This document shows positions 7,685 to 16,429 of a stretch of 33,766 bases of DNA, piece by piece. Positions within the stretch are counted from its first letter, which is position 1. Each line of letters opens with the position of its first letter. Origin of the DNA: Planctomycetota bacterium. GTDB lineage: Bacteria; Planctomycetota; Planctomycetia; Pirellulales; Pirellulaceae. Made by a program: the position numbers and the translations under genes. The stretch spans positions 1-33,766 of the forward strand of contig JAJRVM010000302.1 in assembly GCA_024277285.1 (NCBI GenBank), given 5' to 3'. Under the pieces are notes generated by a model. It was not told where the DNA came from and ran no database searches. It saw nothing but the letters and a program-made list of their open reading frames with translations.

Positions 7685-9672
7685 GACGCCTGCCCTCCTT
7701 CCTTGACAGCTGCCCCTTGCCCTGAAGCCTCGGTGGGGTTATTTGGCGGAGCCTCGGACGCTCCAGGTTCCTTTTTCGTTGCACTCGATTCAGCGCCATC
7801 GGATTGCTCCGCTGCAGCGGCAGGGCTCTTCGCCTCCGTCTTGGCGGCCGGCGCTGTTGCCGCAGGCTCGGCCTTCACCGGTTCAGACTGGATCGGTTCA
7901 GACTGGGGCTCTCCGGACTTTGCAGCTTCTGCTTTGGACGGTGTTGGTTTCGTTGGGGCCACAGGGGTGGCGTCCGGCTCGACGGGCGTGCCTTCCAGCG
8001 TCGGCTCGGCACTCGGTGTGGATTCACTTTCATCCACACTGCCCTCAACACTTGGCTCCTCGGGTTGTGCGGCTGTTTCACTCATGTCGTTGGCCGGCTT
8101 CGCGTCACCGGCTGACTCACCGGCTGACTCATCGGCTGACTCATCGTCAGATTTATCGGCCGCATCATCCTGGCTGTCTTTCGTTTGGGAATCCAGCTCG
8201 GGCCGGCCGAGCGAATGGCCGTTCTCCTGCACGTCGGGTGGGACGTGAATGGTGGTGTTGAGTTGATAGGGGTAGTCTGGATTCGATCGATCGATCACGC
8301 CCATCTTGCCACGCACGGTGTTGTCGCCATAGCGCAACAACTGTTCAAGTTGGGCGATCACGTCGGCAGAGCAGACGTTTCCTTTGAGCACCATGCGACC
8401 GCCACCGGCCCGATCCGCGCCCATGGAAATCTCTCGGAGGATGACGTGGTCTGCGTCGGGCAAATGCGTGGCCACCTCGCGCATTTCATCGAGCCACGTG
8501 ATATCGCCATTGGTGAAGACCTTAATACGATCGGATTGAGCAACCAGGTTGCGCGCCCTATCGACAGCCGCATCGAGGGCCACCGATTCCTTAGTCAATC
8601 GAGCGATCTCGTCGTCCATTGTGTGTTTCTGGATCGTGATGACAAAGGCGCCGACGGCCAGAACGACAGCCACTCCAACCGCAACGGCGACATTGCGCCG
8701 TTTGTTGCTTGGCGGCTTGGGCCGTTTGCGTGGGTTCAGAAAATCGAGGGTACTGTCGGCACCGGTGGCTTTGCTGGCAAGCATACCCAACAGCGGTGCA
8801 AAGCGGCCGGAATCTTCTGGCAGATCTTGCTTCAATTGCCGCGTCACTCGCACGGCTTGGAAGGGAGCAAACGGCACGACATCGAGTGACAGGGCATCGG
8901 CAACGCGCTGCTGCAACGCAGCATGCTGCGACGGGTCGCCGCAGATGATGATCTGCTCGATGCGGCGGTCGCCCATCTGGTTCTGTGCGGCACCGATGGT
9001 GCGACGCAATTCGCCGATCAGCGCCGTGACTTGCGCTTTCTCATCGTCGCCCATCGGTAAACGGACGGATCGCATGAAGACGACGTGGCCGTTGGATGTG
9101 ACGGTCAAGTCGGCTCCGTCGGGCAGCATGTCGACAATGAGACTGTCTCGAAAGACATCGATCGATTCGTAGCGATGCAGCAACGCCACGGTCGCGAAGG
9201 GACGCAGGACCAAACGTCGTGCCTTGAGATCACTTGCCGCGCATACATCCTGAACCTGTGCGACCAGTTTAGGCGAGACAACGGCCGCCAACACGTTGAT
9301 CGAATCGTCGTGCGCATCGAGTTCGACGAAGTCAAGCGGCCAATCATCGCCGATCGACGTGAAGGCCTGCATTGCCTGGAACCGAACCATGTCGGGGATT
9401 TCGTCGGGCGGCGCTTTTGGCAGCGTCATCGTGCGCAGCTCGATACTGGACCGTGGCAGTGCGACCATACCGTCGCCGCCAATGAGCCCTTTGGCACGCA
9501 ACACTTCAGCCAACTGTTCGCCCACCTGGCTGATCGTGGGAGCCTGGTCATCCGGCCCGGGGATCAGCGGAACCGCGAACGCCTGCTCAACCACCAGGTC
9601 GTTGCCACGGGGGCTGGCGACGGCAACACGCGCTTCGTGCGTGTCCCATTCGAGTGCTATAAGTTTCGCCAT
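7681..9672 (-). CDS. gspL: GspL-like protein: PilM-type actin fold fused to PilN-type domain
   Basis: Inner-membrane protein that links the GspE ATPase to the periplasmic part of the T2SS. ATG 9672 gives MAKLIALEWDTHEARVAVAS, the expected first strands of the PilM/actin-like fold; a longer frame upstream has no protein-like start. The cytoplasmic PilM-like domain covers about 1-310. One membrane helix follows at about 325-347 after a KRPKPPSNKRR basic stretch, then a short coiled coil and a PilN-like ferredoxin domain to about 480. The last 180 residues or so are an acidic Ser/Ala/Pro/Glu-rich tail with ADESAGESAGD-type repeats, not found in ordinary GspL and probably disordered in the periplasm. 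It lies between gspK and the GspM-like gene, as gspL does in classic operons. Confidence 0.85.
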   Translation of the reverse strand: MAKLIALEWDTHEARVAVASPRGNDLVVEQAFAVPLIPGPDDQAPTISQVGEQLAEVLRAKGLIGGDGMVALPRSSIELRTMTLPKAPPDEIPDMVRFQAMQAFTSIGDDWPLDFVELDAHDDSINVLAAVVSPKLVAQVQDVCAASDLKARRLVLRPFATVALLHRYESIDVFRDSLIVDMLPDGADLTVTSNGHVVFMRSVRLPMGDDEKAQVTALIGELRRTIGAAQNQMGDRRIEQIIICGDPSQHAALQQRVADALSLDVVPFAPFQAVRVTRQLKQDLPEDSGRFAPLLGMLASKATGADSTLDFLNPRKRPKPPSNKRRNVAVAVGVAVVLAVGAFVITIQKHTMDDEIARLTKESVALDAAVDRARNLVAQSDRIKVFTNGDITWLDEMREVATHLPDADHVILREISMGADRAGGGRMVLKGNVCSADVIAQLEQLLRYGDNTVRGKMGVIDRSNPDYPYQLNTTIHVPPDVQENGHSLGRPELDSQTKDSQDDAADKSDDESADESAGESAGDAKPANDMSETAAQPEEPSVEGSVDESESTPSAEPTLEGTPVEPDATPVAPTKPTPSKAEAAKSGEPQSEPIQSEPVKAEPAATAPAAKTEAKSPAAAAEQSDGAESSATKKEPGASEAPPNNPTEASGQGAAVKEGGQAS

Positions 9673-9828
9673 CGCTACTATGTTACCTCTCACGCAAAAA
9701 GAAAGTGCCACCCTCCGTGTGAACCCATCGAGCGCCGAACAATCAGCGCGCCGAACGTTCAATACCGTGCGCGGGTGTCACGGCAGTCCGATCGTTCCAA
9801 CCTGGCAATTACCGGAATCGGCCGACGC

Positions 9829-11469
9829 TCAAGGACGCGCGGTTGCAGCGCTGCCAAATGACGACATGCGGAGCCCGAGGACCTCCAGGGGGTAACCACG
9901 CCCCAAATGGCTGATATCTCTAAAGGATACTATGCGTGGTACCGCACCGGTAGCATCAAATACTACCTCCGCACGCGAGGCGGCACGGCCGTCCTCGTAA
10001 TAACCGACAATTTGAGCACGAAACACATCGCCGCCAGCGCAAACGAGGGGGGTGAGCAGCTTCATTTGGTCGAGTGTGACCACTCCGGACGTCAATAACC
10101 ACGTTTCATGCGCCCGCGCTGCCTGAGTGTCTTCCGTTGTTTCGACCATCCGTTCATTAATGATTTGGTCGACCGTTTCTTCCTCGATACCAGGAATGCC
10201 CATCAAGATCGCTCGAGGAGCCTGATTGATGTTGATCCGCCCCGGAATCGCCTGCACATTGACGACGGTGACCGCGTCCATCAACAGCGGCATGTAGACC
10301 GCCATTTCCAATAGCGTTTCTGGGAACACTGGTCCAACAACCGTCTTGTTGTCACCCCCTCCCGGCGCCTCCACCTTTTTGCCAATCAGGTCCAAAACCT
10401 GGCCAAACTTGGTTTTCCCTTCCTTGCTTAGGTCAACTTCGACCGCCGTCATGTCCTTGCCCGTTTCCGAGCCATCATAGGGGCCGTTCTGGCGGTAGAG
10501 CACAATGAACTTGGCCCAGTCTTCGTTGAGTGTGGCGGTCAGGCTCTCATACAAGACGTTCAGATCGTCCATATTCAAATCAATGCGTGGTTCCCCCAGC
10601 GCGTTGACGTTCTTTTCCTGACTGTACAATGTCAAGTAGCCGGACCAACCACGATCCATTGAACCGAGCGACGTGTCGATGGCGGTCGAGCCTGTCGTGG
10701 TCGCTCCGGTTCCCGCCATGCCGGCCTGGTTCGATTCGTGTGCGTCAATCATGCCGTTGCGATTGGTGTCCATGCCGAACAGCAGATCGGGCGTCACTCC
10801 ACGTACCAGCAGCAGTTCCTCGACGGTATCAAGTGGTCCGTTCTTGGCGTAGTAGGGCGGATTGATGCCTTGATAATAGTCCGACTCGCAGCCATACTCG
10901 CGCGGCTCGTCATCTTCATCCATCCAATCGAGAATCGCGTCCGCCACATCTTCCGTCATGCCGGGCAATCCCATCAACAGATCGCGCCCACCATTCTCTT
11001 GCAACTTGTCGAGCTCGGGAAGCGCGTTGATATTGAGTCGTGCCGACTCGTCTTCCAACCCGTAACGTATTCCTCCCAGGTTGCCTTCATCGTCAAGGTT
11101 CGGGACCAGCACGGTGAAGTTTGCCTGCTGTGTCGGATCGTTGCTCGCGACGACCGGCACGGCCTGAAAGAACGTGGGGTTATTGTAGTGCCCGCCCGCT
11201 TCTTGGCGTGCCGCATCGTCTTGCATAAGGTAGAGCCGTACCGCCGCGGCGCCCGATTCGACCAGCATCCGCGCCTGCAGTTGCCGCCCGTTGAGTTTCG
11301 CCGCGCCATAATGCGTCGCCATAAGCTCGGCAAACGTGTACGCGGCCAAGGTCAACAAAGCCACTACGACCAGAACGACCACCAGGATCATTCCTCGTTG
11401 CCGCCGTCTTCGTTGCCGCGGTTTTCGTTGCCGCCGTGCTCGGTCACGGCTGCATTGTTGCTCTGTCAT
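9829..11469 (-). CDS. gspK: GspK minor pseudopilin
   Basis: Tip pseudopilin of the T2SS, 546 residues; usual GspK is about 300-350. ATG 11469 was chosen because GGA lies 8 bases upstream; a TTG at 11475 is the alternative. A very basic leader (RRQRKPRQRRRRQRG) precedes the cleavage site G|MILVVVLVVVALLTLAAYTF. The usual Glu5 of pseudopilins is absent, as is normal for GspK. The first helix-hairpin-helix region has GMTEDVADAILDWMDEDDEP and GPLDTVEELLLVRGV, both typical of GspK. An acidic segment (DTNRNGMIDAHES) resembles a calcium loop. A second HhH-like region reads INQAPRAILMGIPGIEEETV. The gene follows gspJ by 67 bases. Confidence 0.93.
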   Translation of the reverse strand: MTEQQCSRDRARRQRKPRQRRRRQRGMILVVVLVVVALLTLAAYTFAELMATHYGAAKLNGRQLQARMLVESGAAAVRLYLMQDDAARQEAGGHYNNPTFFQAVPVVASNDPTQQANFTVLVPNLDDEGNLGGIRYGLEDESARLNINALPELDKLQENGGRDLLMGLPGMTEDVADAILDWMDEDDEPREYGCESDYYQGINPPYYAKNGPLDTVEELLLVRGVTPDLLFGMDTNRNGMIDAHESNQAGMAGTGATTTGSTAIDTSLGSMDRGWSGYLTLYSQEKNVNALGEPRIDLNMDDLNVLYESLTATLNEDWAKFIVLYRQNGPYDGSETGKDMTAVEVDLSKEGKTKFGQVLDLIGKKVEAPGGGDNKTVVGPVFPETLLEMAVYMPLLMDAVTVVNVQAIPGRININQAPRAILMGIPGIEEETVDQIINERMVETTEDTQAARAHETWLLTSGVVTLDQMKLLTPLVCAGGDVFRAQIVGYYEDGRAASRAEVVFDATGAVPRIVSFRDISHLGRGYPLEVLGLRMSSFGSAATARP

Positions 11470-11536
11470 TAACAATTTCCAAATGCCTCACGTTGCTAAG
11501 CGTGATCGGTCACAAAGTTGGTTCGGCTCGATGCCG

Positions 11537-12793
11537 TCACAGCCCGACTGCTTCCATGCCGCTCGGATCCGTCGTCGTTGTCTCCGCAGGGCGCGCCGTT
11601 GGCAACCGTACGGTCAGCGAATAGGTTTCACCTGTCATGTCCGTGCCGACTTGACTCGTTGGCGTCGGCACGCGGGAACTGGTCATCTGGGCAGCACTGT
11701 GGGGGTTCATCACGATGGTGATGCGAACGGCCATGGGCAGGCTGCCTAGCTCTTGACTGTCCCATTCATACAACCACTGCATGCCGTCAAAATACTCAAA
11801 CTGCAGCATGCCGACTTCCGGAGCGACTACTTCGCCGGCACTCTGCAGCGAACTGGAGCTGGCATTGTCGGACGCGTAGAGTGTCACGGCGCGATCCAAC
11901 ACGCGGCGCACGAGGCCCGCTTGAGGATTTCCGGCTGCGTCCCGGTAGTCGCCTGTGCCGGTGCCGCTGGTCGGATTGTAAAGGAAATAAGCAACCGTTT
12001 TCACGTCGCTGGGGATGTCCTGTACCTGGCCCATGCTGCTGGCTGCGACCATGCGCTGCATCTCGTCGACGCGTGGCAAACGTCCCACATCGATTTGCAG
12101 TTCGTATTGGTTCCCGTAGAGTCCGGGTACCGGGGGCGGCGCGTCCGATGCCGCGATATCGGTGTTTTCGGTCGTGCTTGTGTCTCCCAAGTCGCCACTG
12201 TCACCCACCCCCGGATCGGTACTGCCTGCGTCACTGCCTCCCGGGGCGCTCGCCCCCGAGTTGGTCGCGCCGCCTGAACCACCACCGGTACCGCCACCCA
12301 ACACATCATCCAATGCATCTTCGAGGTCGCCTGGTGTCATGCCACCGGGGAGCCCACCTGGGAGTCCACCCGGAGAACCGCCCGAACCGCCACCTGAACT
12401 ACCCGACGCACTATCGCCAGATGCTCCACTTGAACTGCTCTCTGAAGAACCACTTGAATCCGCGGCGTCACCGCCGAGTTCGGGAGGCAACGCACCGCTG
12501 GCCGCCGCTGCGGCGGCCATAGTGGCGAGTGACGAGAAATCGACTTCGCTCGGTTGGACCGTCGAACGCAAGTCACTGGCGATCATCTGCAGCACGGCGC
12601 GCGCTACCTGAATGCGTTCAACATCGTTGCGGTGTTTGTCGAGCATGCGGAGGTTCAGATCGATCGCCATCGAGATGGCCGCGAGGACGAACGCGGTTAG
12701 CGTCAGGGCAAGCATGACTTCCAACAGGGTCATGCCCCTTGGCCGACGAGCCTCATTACGCGTGCGAGTCGTTTGGGTATGTTGGCATCTCAT
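11537..12793 (-). CDS. gspJ: GspJ minor pseudopilin with a long Ser/Gly insert
   Basis: ATG 12793 has GGGAGGTGG upstream and shares one base with the gspI stop (TAATG), so the two are coupled. The leader MRCQHTQTTRTRNEARRPRG is followed by the type IV prepilin helix MTLLEVMLALTLTAFVLAA, with Glu at mature position 5. The product is 418 residues against about 200 for usual GspJ. The excess is an insert of about 130 residues after residue 90 made of Ser, Gly, Asp and Pro (GGSPGGLPGGLPGG and similar). The C-terminal half (VGMLQFEYFDGMQWLYEWDS, LPMAVRITI) matches the conserved GspJ end. It probably sits with GspI and GspK at the pseudopilus tip. Confidence 0.9.
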   Translation of the reverse strand: MRCQHTQTTRTRNEARRPRGMTLLEVMLALTLTAFVLAAISMAIDLNLRMLDKHRNDVERIQVARAVLQMIASDLRSTVQPSEVDFSSLATMAAAAAASGALPPELGGDAADSSGSSESSSSGASGDSASGSSGGGSGGSPGGLPGGLPGGMTPGDLEDALDDVLGGGTGGGSGGATNSGASAPGGSDAGSTDPGVGDSGDLGDTSTTENTDIAASDAPPPVPGLYGNQYELQIDVGRLPRVDEMQRMVAASSMGQVQDIPSDVKTVAYFLYNPTSGTGTGDYRDAAGNPQAGLVRRVLDRAVTLYASDNASSSSLQSAGEVVAPEVGMLQFEYFDGMQWLYEWDSQELGSLPMAVRITIVMNPHSAAQMTSSRVPTPTSQVGTDMTGETYSLTVRLPTARPAETTTTDPSGMEAVGL

Positions 12794-13446
12794 TATCGAC
12801 CACCTCCCGCCGCGGCATCGCCACCGGCGGCTCCTGAACCAGAATCTGCACCGCCGCTGGTATCCGTGCTGCCACTGGCCGCTTCGGCTTCCGCCGCAGC
12901 GTTTTCCAGATCGTATTCGATTTGCGGGTCGATCATCCAACGGATGATCGAGCAGGTGGTAGGGCGCCCCGACTGATCGAGATTGTCACGCACGGTAATC
13001 ACGATGCCCAACAACCCTTCCTGTTGCACTTGTTCCACTTGCACCGAGTAGGCCCACGAAGTGCCACCAAACTGTTCGATGATGCCGTTGGTCGATTCTG
13101 GAGCCGCGGCACCGGCAGTGATGTCGGCGGCCAAGGAATCGGCCAGTAGCTGGGCGGTGGAGAGGATTCGCGCGGCCCGCGACGCACGCGCTCCGACCCG
13201 TACCATTTCGCCCAACACGGCCAAGCAGCCGCCGAGAATCGCGATCGCTAGGATCACTTCCATCAGGGTCATGCCGCCAGAACGTGGGTTCGCCAGGCGT
13301 TCACGCAGCCGCTCGGTACGCGCGCGTTTCGTTCTCTTTGAACATGTTTGTGAATTCGCGCAACGGCGGCTCGGAGCCGAAGATCGCTTGGTTCTTCTGC
13401 TGCTCGATAGAGGTTGAAATCGAACCGGTATTGCGTTGGCAACCAT
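12793..13446 (-). CDS. gspI: GspI minor pseudopilin with a Gly/Ala-rich tail
   Basis: Minor pseudopilin, 217 residues against about 125 for usual GspI. The prepilin site is RSGG|MTLMEVILAIAILGG, with Glu5 present. The leader is unusually long (about 58 residues, very basic) if the ATG at 13446 is used. No Shine-Dalgarno is obvious there and the only other in-frame ATG lies at the cleavage site, so the start is uncertain. After a short conserved body (GTSWAYSVQVEQV, GLLGIVITV) comes a tail of about 40 residues of Ala, Glu, Gly and Ser. The gene begins 15 bases after the gspH stop and ends overlapping the gspJ start. Confidence 0.88.
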   Translation of the reverse strand: MVANAIPVRFQPLSSSRRTKRSSAPSRRCANSQTCSKRTKRARTERLRERLANPRSGGMTLMEVILAIAILGGCLAVLGEMVRVGARASRAARILSTAQLLADSLAADITAGAAAPESTNGIIEQFGGTSWAYSVQVEQVQQEGLLGIVITVRDNLDQSGRPTTCSIIRWMIDPQIEYDLENAAAEAEAASGSTDTSGGADSGSGAAGGDAAAGGGR

Positions 13447-13461
13447 TTTTAAAACGCGTTC

Positions 13462-14178
13462 TTAGGGGATCTGTTGTATTTCATCGGCGGACACCAGACC
13501 GCTGACTTTCACCACACCGGTAAGGCCGCGCAGCGAAACCACGACGTAGGCCTTTTGCGTTTCGTTTGTCAAAATCACTTTCGCATTGGAGGCTGTTCCG
13601 TCGGGGTAAAAGAGAATCGGTGAGAGGCCTTGCGCGAGTCCCGTTCCTGCGGCACCAAACCCTGCGGTTCCCCCGCCTCCCTGAGCTTGTTGCTGGAGTT
13701 GCATCGAACGTGTATCGCCTTGCACCTCTACTGACGCAAAAACAATATGCTCGGGCAATTCATGCGTTTGCGAAACGGTGGCGGTTCTTGAGCCGCTGCC
13801 GCCAACACCAAAACCGCTCGCCCCCAATCCGCTCATTGTCGCATCGGCTTCGAGCAAACCTTGTTCGGTGTAGTACAGCTGAATGCTGTAGTTGCCTGTA
13901 TTAGGTTCAAACGTGAACATCTGAACCTGGCCGGTTTTCATTGCTTTGAGTCGCGCTTTGCACAGCTCGACACGGACCAGTTCGCCGGCCTTGCGCATGG
14001 TCTGCAATTCAAACGGACCCTTAAGCGCTGGGTATGCCATCGCGCCCAAGATAACCAACAAGGCCAGGACGAGCATCAATTCCATCAGTGTAAATGCACT
14101 CCGCGCGCTCCGCTGCGGCTCGTTGCCGCAGCGCGAAAACGTCTTGTGCGCACAATATCTGGAATTTGGACGATTCAT
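13462..14178 (-). CDS. gspH: GspH-like minor pseudopilin
   Basis: The prepilin helix FTLMELMLVLALLVILGAMA with Glu5 and the following PALKGPFELQTMRKAGELV are typical of GspH/FimT pseudopilins. The product is 238 residues against about 170 usual. Two Gly-rich loops account for much of the excess (GLGASGFGVGGSG and QAQGGGGTAGFGAAG). The residue before the cleavage site is Ala (RSARSA|F) instead of the usual Gly. ATG 14178 was chosen; a GTG two codons upstream is possible and neither has a clear ribosome binding site. The gene lies between gspG and gspI in the expected order. Confidence 0.88.
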   Translation of the reverse strand: MNRPNSRYCAHKTFSRCGNEPQRSARSAFTLMELMLVLALLVILGAMAYPALKGPFELQTMRKAGELVRVELCKARLKAMKTGQVQMFTFEPNTGNYSIQLYYTEQGLLEADATMSGLGASGFGVGGSGSRTATVSQTHELPEHIVFASVEVQGDTRSMQLQQQAQGGGGTAGFGAAGTGLAQGLSPILFYPDGTASNAKVILTNETQKAYVVVSLRGLTGVVKVSGLVSADEIQQIP

Positions 14179-14221
14179 GATCACAACGCACTATGTTCCG
14201 CGTGGTAGCATCCGCGAAAGC

Positions 14222-14668
14222 CTATTCACCGACCGTGGCGATAATGTCATCCTCGGTGCCTGCTTGCCCATCCGGTCCGGCGGAAAATATTTTGTAGGCC
14301 TCAGGACCAAGTTGTTCGTATTGATAATCGTTTTCCCATGGATCTTTGGGGATGTCCGAACTCAAGTACGGTCCGCGCCACTTACTTCCGTCAGCCAGAT
14401 CGGCTGGCGCCACCCGCAACGCTTGCAGACCGGTGTTGTTGTCGGGATACGTGCCGACATCCATTTGATAAATGCTCAACGGAGTCTTGAATTCACTGAG
14501 CTGGCTCTGTGCGGCCTTGACCTTGGCCCCGGCAAACACCTTGGAGAAGTTGGTCACGGCAAACGTGCCGAGGATGACCAGAATGGCCAACACGAGCAAG
14601 ACTTCCATCAACGTAAAACCGTCGCGCCCGTAACCGCCTCGGCGTCGATTTCTTCTCGGTCGTCGCAT
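14222..14668 (-). CDS. gspG: GspG major pseudopilin
   Basis: Main subunit of the T2SS pseudopilus, 148 residues, the normal size. ATG 14668 was chosen because GGGAG lies 9 bases upstream and it gives a compact basic leader (MRRPRRNRRRGGYGRDG). Further upstream in the same frame the DNA is a palindromic repeat and is not coding. The mature protein starts FTLMEVLLVLAILVILGTFA with Glu5. Conserved GspG blocks follow: YQMDVGTYPDNNTGLQAL, WRGPYLSSDIPKDPW and FSAGPDGQAGTEDDI. The last is the region that binds calcium in known GspG proteins. The gene is separated from gspF by 290 bases, more than the other gsp spacings, so it may have its own promoter. Confidence 0.95.
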   Translation of the reverse strand: MRRPRRNRRRGGYGRDGFTLMEVLLVLAILVILGTFAVTNFSKVFAGAKVKAAQSQLSEFKTPLSIYQMDVGTYPDNNTGLQALRVAPADLADGSKWRGPYLSSDIPKDPWENDYQYEQLGPEAYKIFSAGPDGQAGTEDDIIATVGE

Positions 14669-14958
14669 AACAAGTGCTCCCATAGATAGTTCGTTGTCAA
14701 AATGTGTGTGCTGGCTGGTCCGACGCAGTGTGGCACGGCACTCCGTGCCGTGAAAAATACGCGTGGCACGGCATTGCGTGCCGTGAACAAGACGCTTTAC
14801 TCCAACACGACTTTTCACCGCTCGATTATCTTCTGACTCGAGTCAACCGCGCGTTACTCGGTTGCTGCTTGGAACGTGTTTTGAAAATGGAGTCCCAACG
14901 CACACGCGGTCTCCGCAATTTATTGGAACCGATTCCGAAACACGTTCTTACATGGAAA
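14669..14958. other. gspF-gspG spacer with tandem palindromes
   Basis: This spacer holds two palindromic repeat units (14723-14785). On the minus strand a TATAAT overlaps the gspF stop codon near 14962, but no good -35 goes with it, so a gspG promoter is only possible. No coding potential is seen. Confidence 0.5.
14721..14785. repeat. Two copies of a small palindromic (REP-like) element
   Basis: Copy 1 has the stem CACGGCA/TGCCGTG with loop CTCCG (14734-14752). Copy 2 has the same stem with loop TTGCG (14767-14785). Both follow a GTGG block. The first 17 bases of copy 1 (14721-14737) are identical to the start of the copy at 27255. Confidence 0.85.
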
Positions 14959-16158
14959 TTATATCGTACTACTCATCTTGATCACTGGCATCAGCAAGGC
15001 GATCACGACAAACAACACCGCACCGGCCAGGAACAACAGCAGGATGGGTTCCAATAGTCGTACGGCGAGATCTAATCGACGCGTTGTTCGCTTCTCCAGG
15101 CCATCGGCGATTTCGACCAGCACTCTGTCCAGCGTATTCGATTCCTCGGCCACACTGATCATCTCGACCACCGTGACGGGGAAATGGCCCGATGCGCCGA
15201 GCGGAGCGGCCAAGGATTCGCCGGCACTGATGTTCTCAGAGGCGTCGCCAATCGCTTCTGCCAGAACACGATTCCCCGAAGTTTCGCGGCTGATTTCGAG
15301 TGATTTGAGGATCGGTACCCCGTTGCGTAACAACGTCCCCAAGACGCGGCAGAATCGTGCTACCGCGAGGCTCTTGAACACCGGTCCCAAGAGAGGCATT
15401 TTCAGCTTCACTCGGTCCCGCAACATGCGCCCTTGGTCGGTCGCCAACTGGGCCTTCAGAAACAGTAAGACGCCAATCACGACAAATAAAATCAACAGTC
15501 CCCACGATTGTAGCGAATTGCTGAACCAAAGCAGCCATTCGGTCAACGCCGGCAACTCGCCTCGTTCCCGCAGCGACTGGAACAGTTCATCGAATTGTGG
15601 CACGAAGAAAATAATCAGGGCGGCGACAATCGCGCTGCCGATAAGACCCAGGAATGCCGGATAGGCCAGCGCCCCGATCGTCTGTGCCTTCAGATCCTCT
15701 TGCTGCTCAGTAAACTGAGCGACCCGTTCCAACGCTTCTTCGAGAAATCCACCTTCGCCACCCGCCTTGATCATGTTGATCGCCATTTCGCTGAAGACGC
15801 GTGGGTACTGTGCAACCGCGTCGCCAAGCGTGCTGCCTTGCTCGACCGCGTCCCGGACGTTACCAAGGACGCGGTTCAAGGTCTGGTTTGAAGACTGCTT
15901 ACGCAGCACCTCGAGCGTTCGCAACAGCGGTACGCCAGCACGCAGCAATGACGCCATCTGTGCGTAGATGACCGCCATGGTCTGGCCTTTGACGCGACCA
16001 CCCAGGAACTGGGACTTTGGTTTTTGCGTGGTCACCTGCAGCGGAAACAACGCTTGGCCCGCCAACAACGTTATCGCCTCACGTTGGCTGGTAGCGGAAA
16101 TGGATCCCGAGATCTTCTCACCGGATGAATTACGCGCAACATATGCAAAGTCGGGCAT
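14959..16158 (-). CDS. gspF: GspF inner-membrane platform protein
   Basis: Polytopic inner-membrane protein of the T2SS, 399 residues, normal length. ATG 16158 gives MPDFAYVARNSSGEKISGSI, the standard GspF start; the upstream extension begins at a TTG and is not GspF-like. Two T2SSF repeats are present. The first, about 70-165, has MASLLRAGVPLLRTLEVL and MIKAGGEGGFLEEAL. The second, about 270-365, has LGTLLRNGVPILKSLEIS and MISVAEESNTLDRVL. Membrane helices lie near 165-195, 230-250 and 370-398. The gene follows gspE after a 271-base gap. Confidence 0.95.
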   Translation of the reverse strand: MPDFAYVARNSSGEKISGSISATSQREAITLLAGQALFPLQVTTQKPKSQFLGGRVKGQTMAVIYAQMASLLRAGVPLLRTLEVLRKQSSNQTLNRVLGNVRDAVEQGSTLGDAVAQYPRVFSEMAINMIKAGGEGGFLEEALERVAQFTEQQEDLKAQTIGALAYPAFLGLIGSAIVAALIIFFVPQFDELFQSLRERGELPALTEWLLWFSNSLQSWGLLILFVVIGVLLFLKAQLATDQGRMLRDRVKLKMPLLGPVFKSLAVARFCRVLGTLLRNGVPILKSLEISRETSGNRVLAEAIGDASENISAGESLAAPLGASGHFPVTVVEMISVAEESNTLDRVLVEIADGLEKRTTRRLDLAVRLLEPILLLFLAGAVLFVVIALLMPVIKMSSTI

Positions 16159-16262
16159 GGGTCTGCCGAAACGCTCTCGAAAGTCAATGTGCGACGGACG
16201 TAGGCGTCCATCGAGTCCACTCAAAAAATACGATCGTGATGGGCCTGCCTCAAAAACAAACG

Positions 16263-16361
16263 CTAATGACCACTCAGAACGACCTTCCCGCCACGCTTCG
16301 GAGCTAACTGGTGTGGCGCGGGGCAGTGCCCTGTCTTACTAACTTCAAAGGTCGTTACCAT
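16263..16361 (-). CDS. Doubtful 32-residue small ORF between gspE and gspF
   Basis: ATG 16361 opens a frame MVTTFEVSKTGHCPAPHQLA... ending in a TAG at 16263. A weak GGA lies about 9 bases upstream. It fills most of the unusually long gspE-gspF gap and is not a shadow of a gene on the other strand. It has no recognisable domain; a lone Cys and three His are present. Length alone gives little support, so it may be chance. Confidence 0.2.
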   Translation of the reverse strand: MVTTFEVSKTGHCPAPHQLAPKRGGKVVLSGH

Positions 16362-16429
16362 TTTGACAAAGTTCCAGCTACCAACGGGGGCGGGCCAAAC
16401 GGGCCCCGAGCGGTAGCGCGCCGGTCGCG

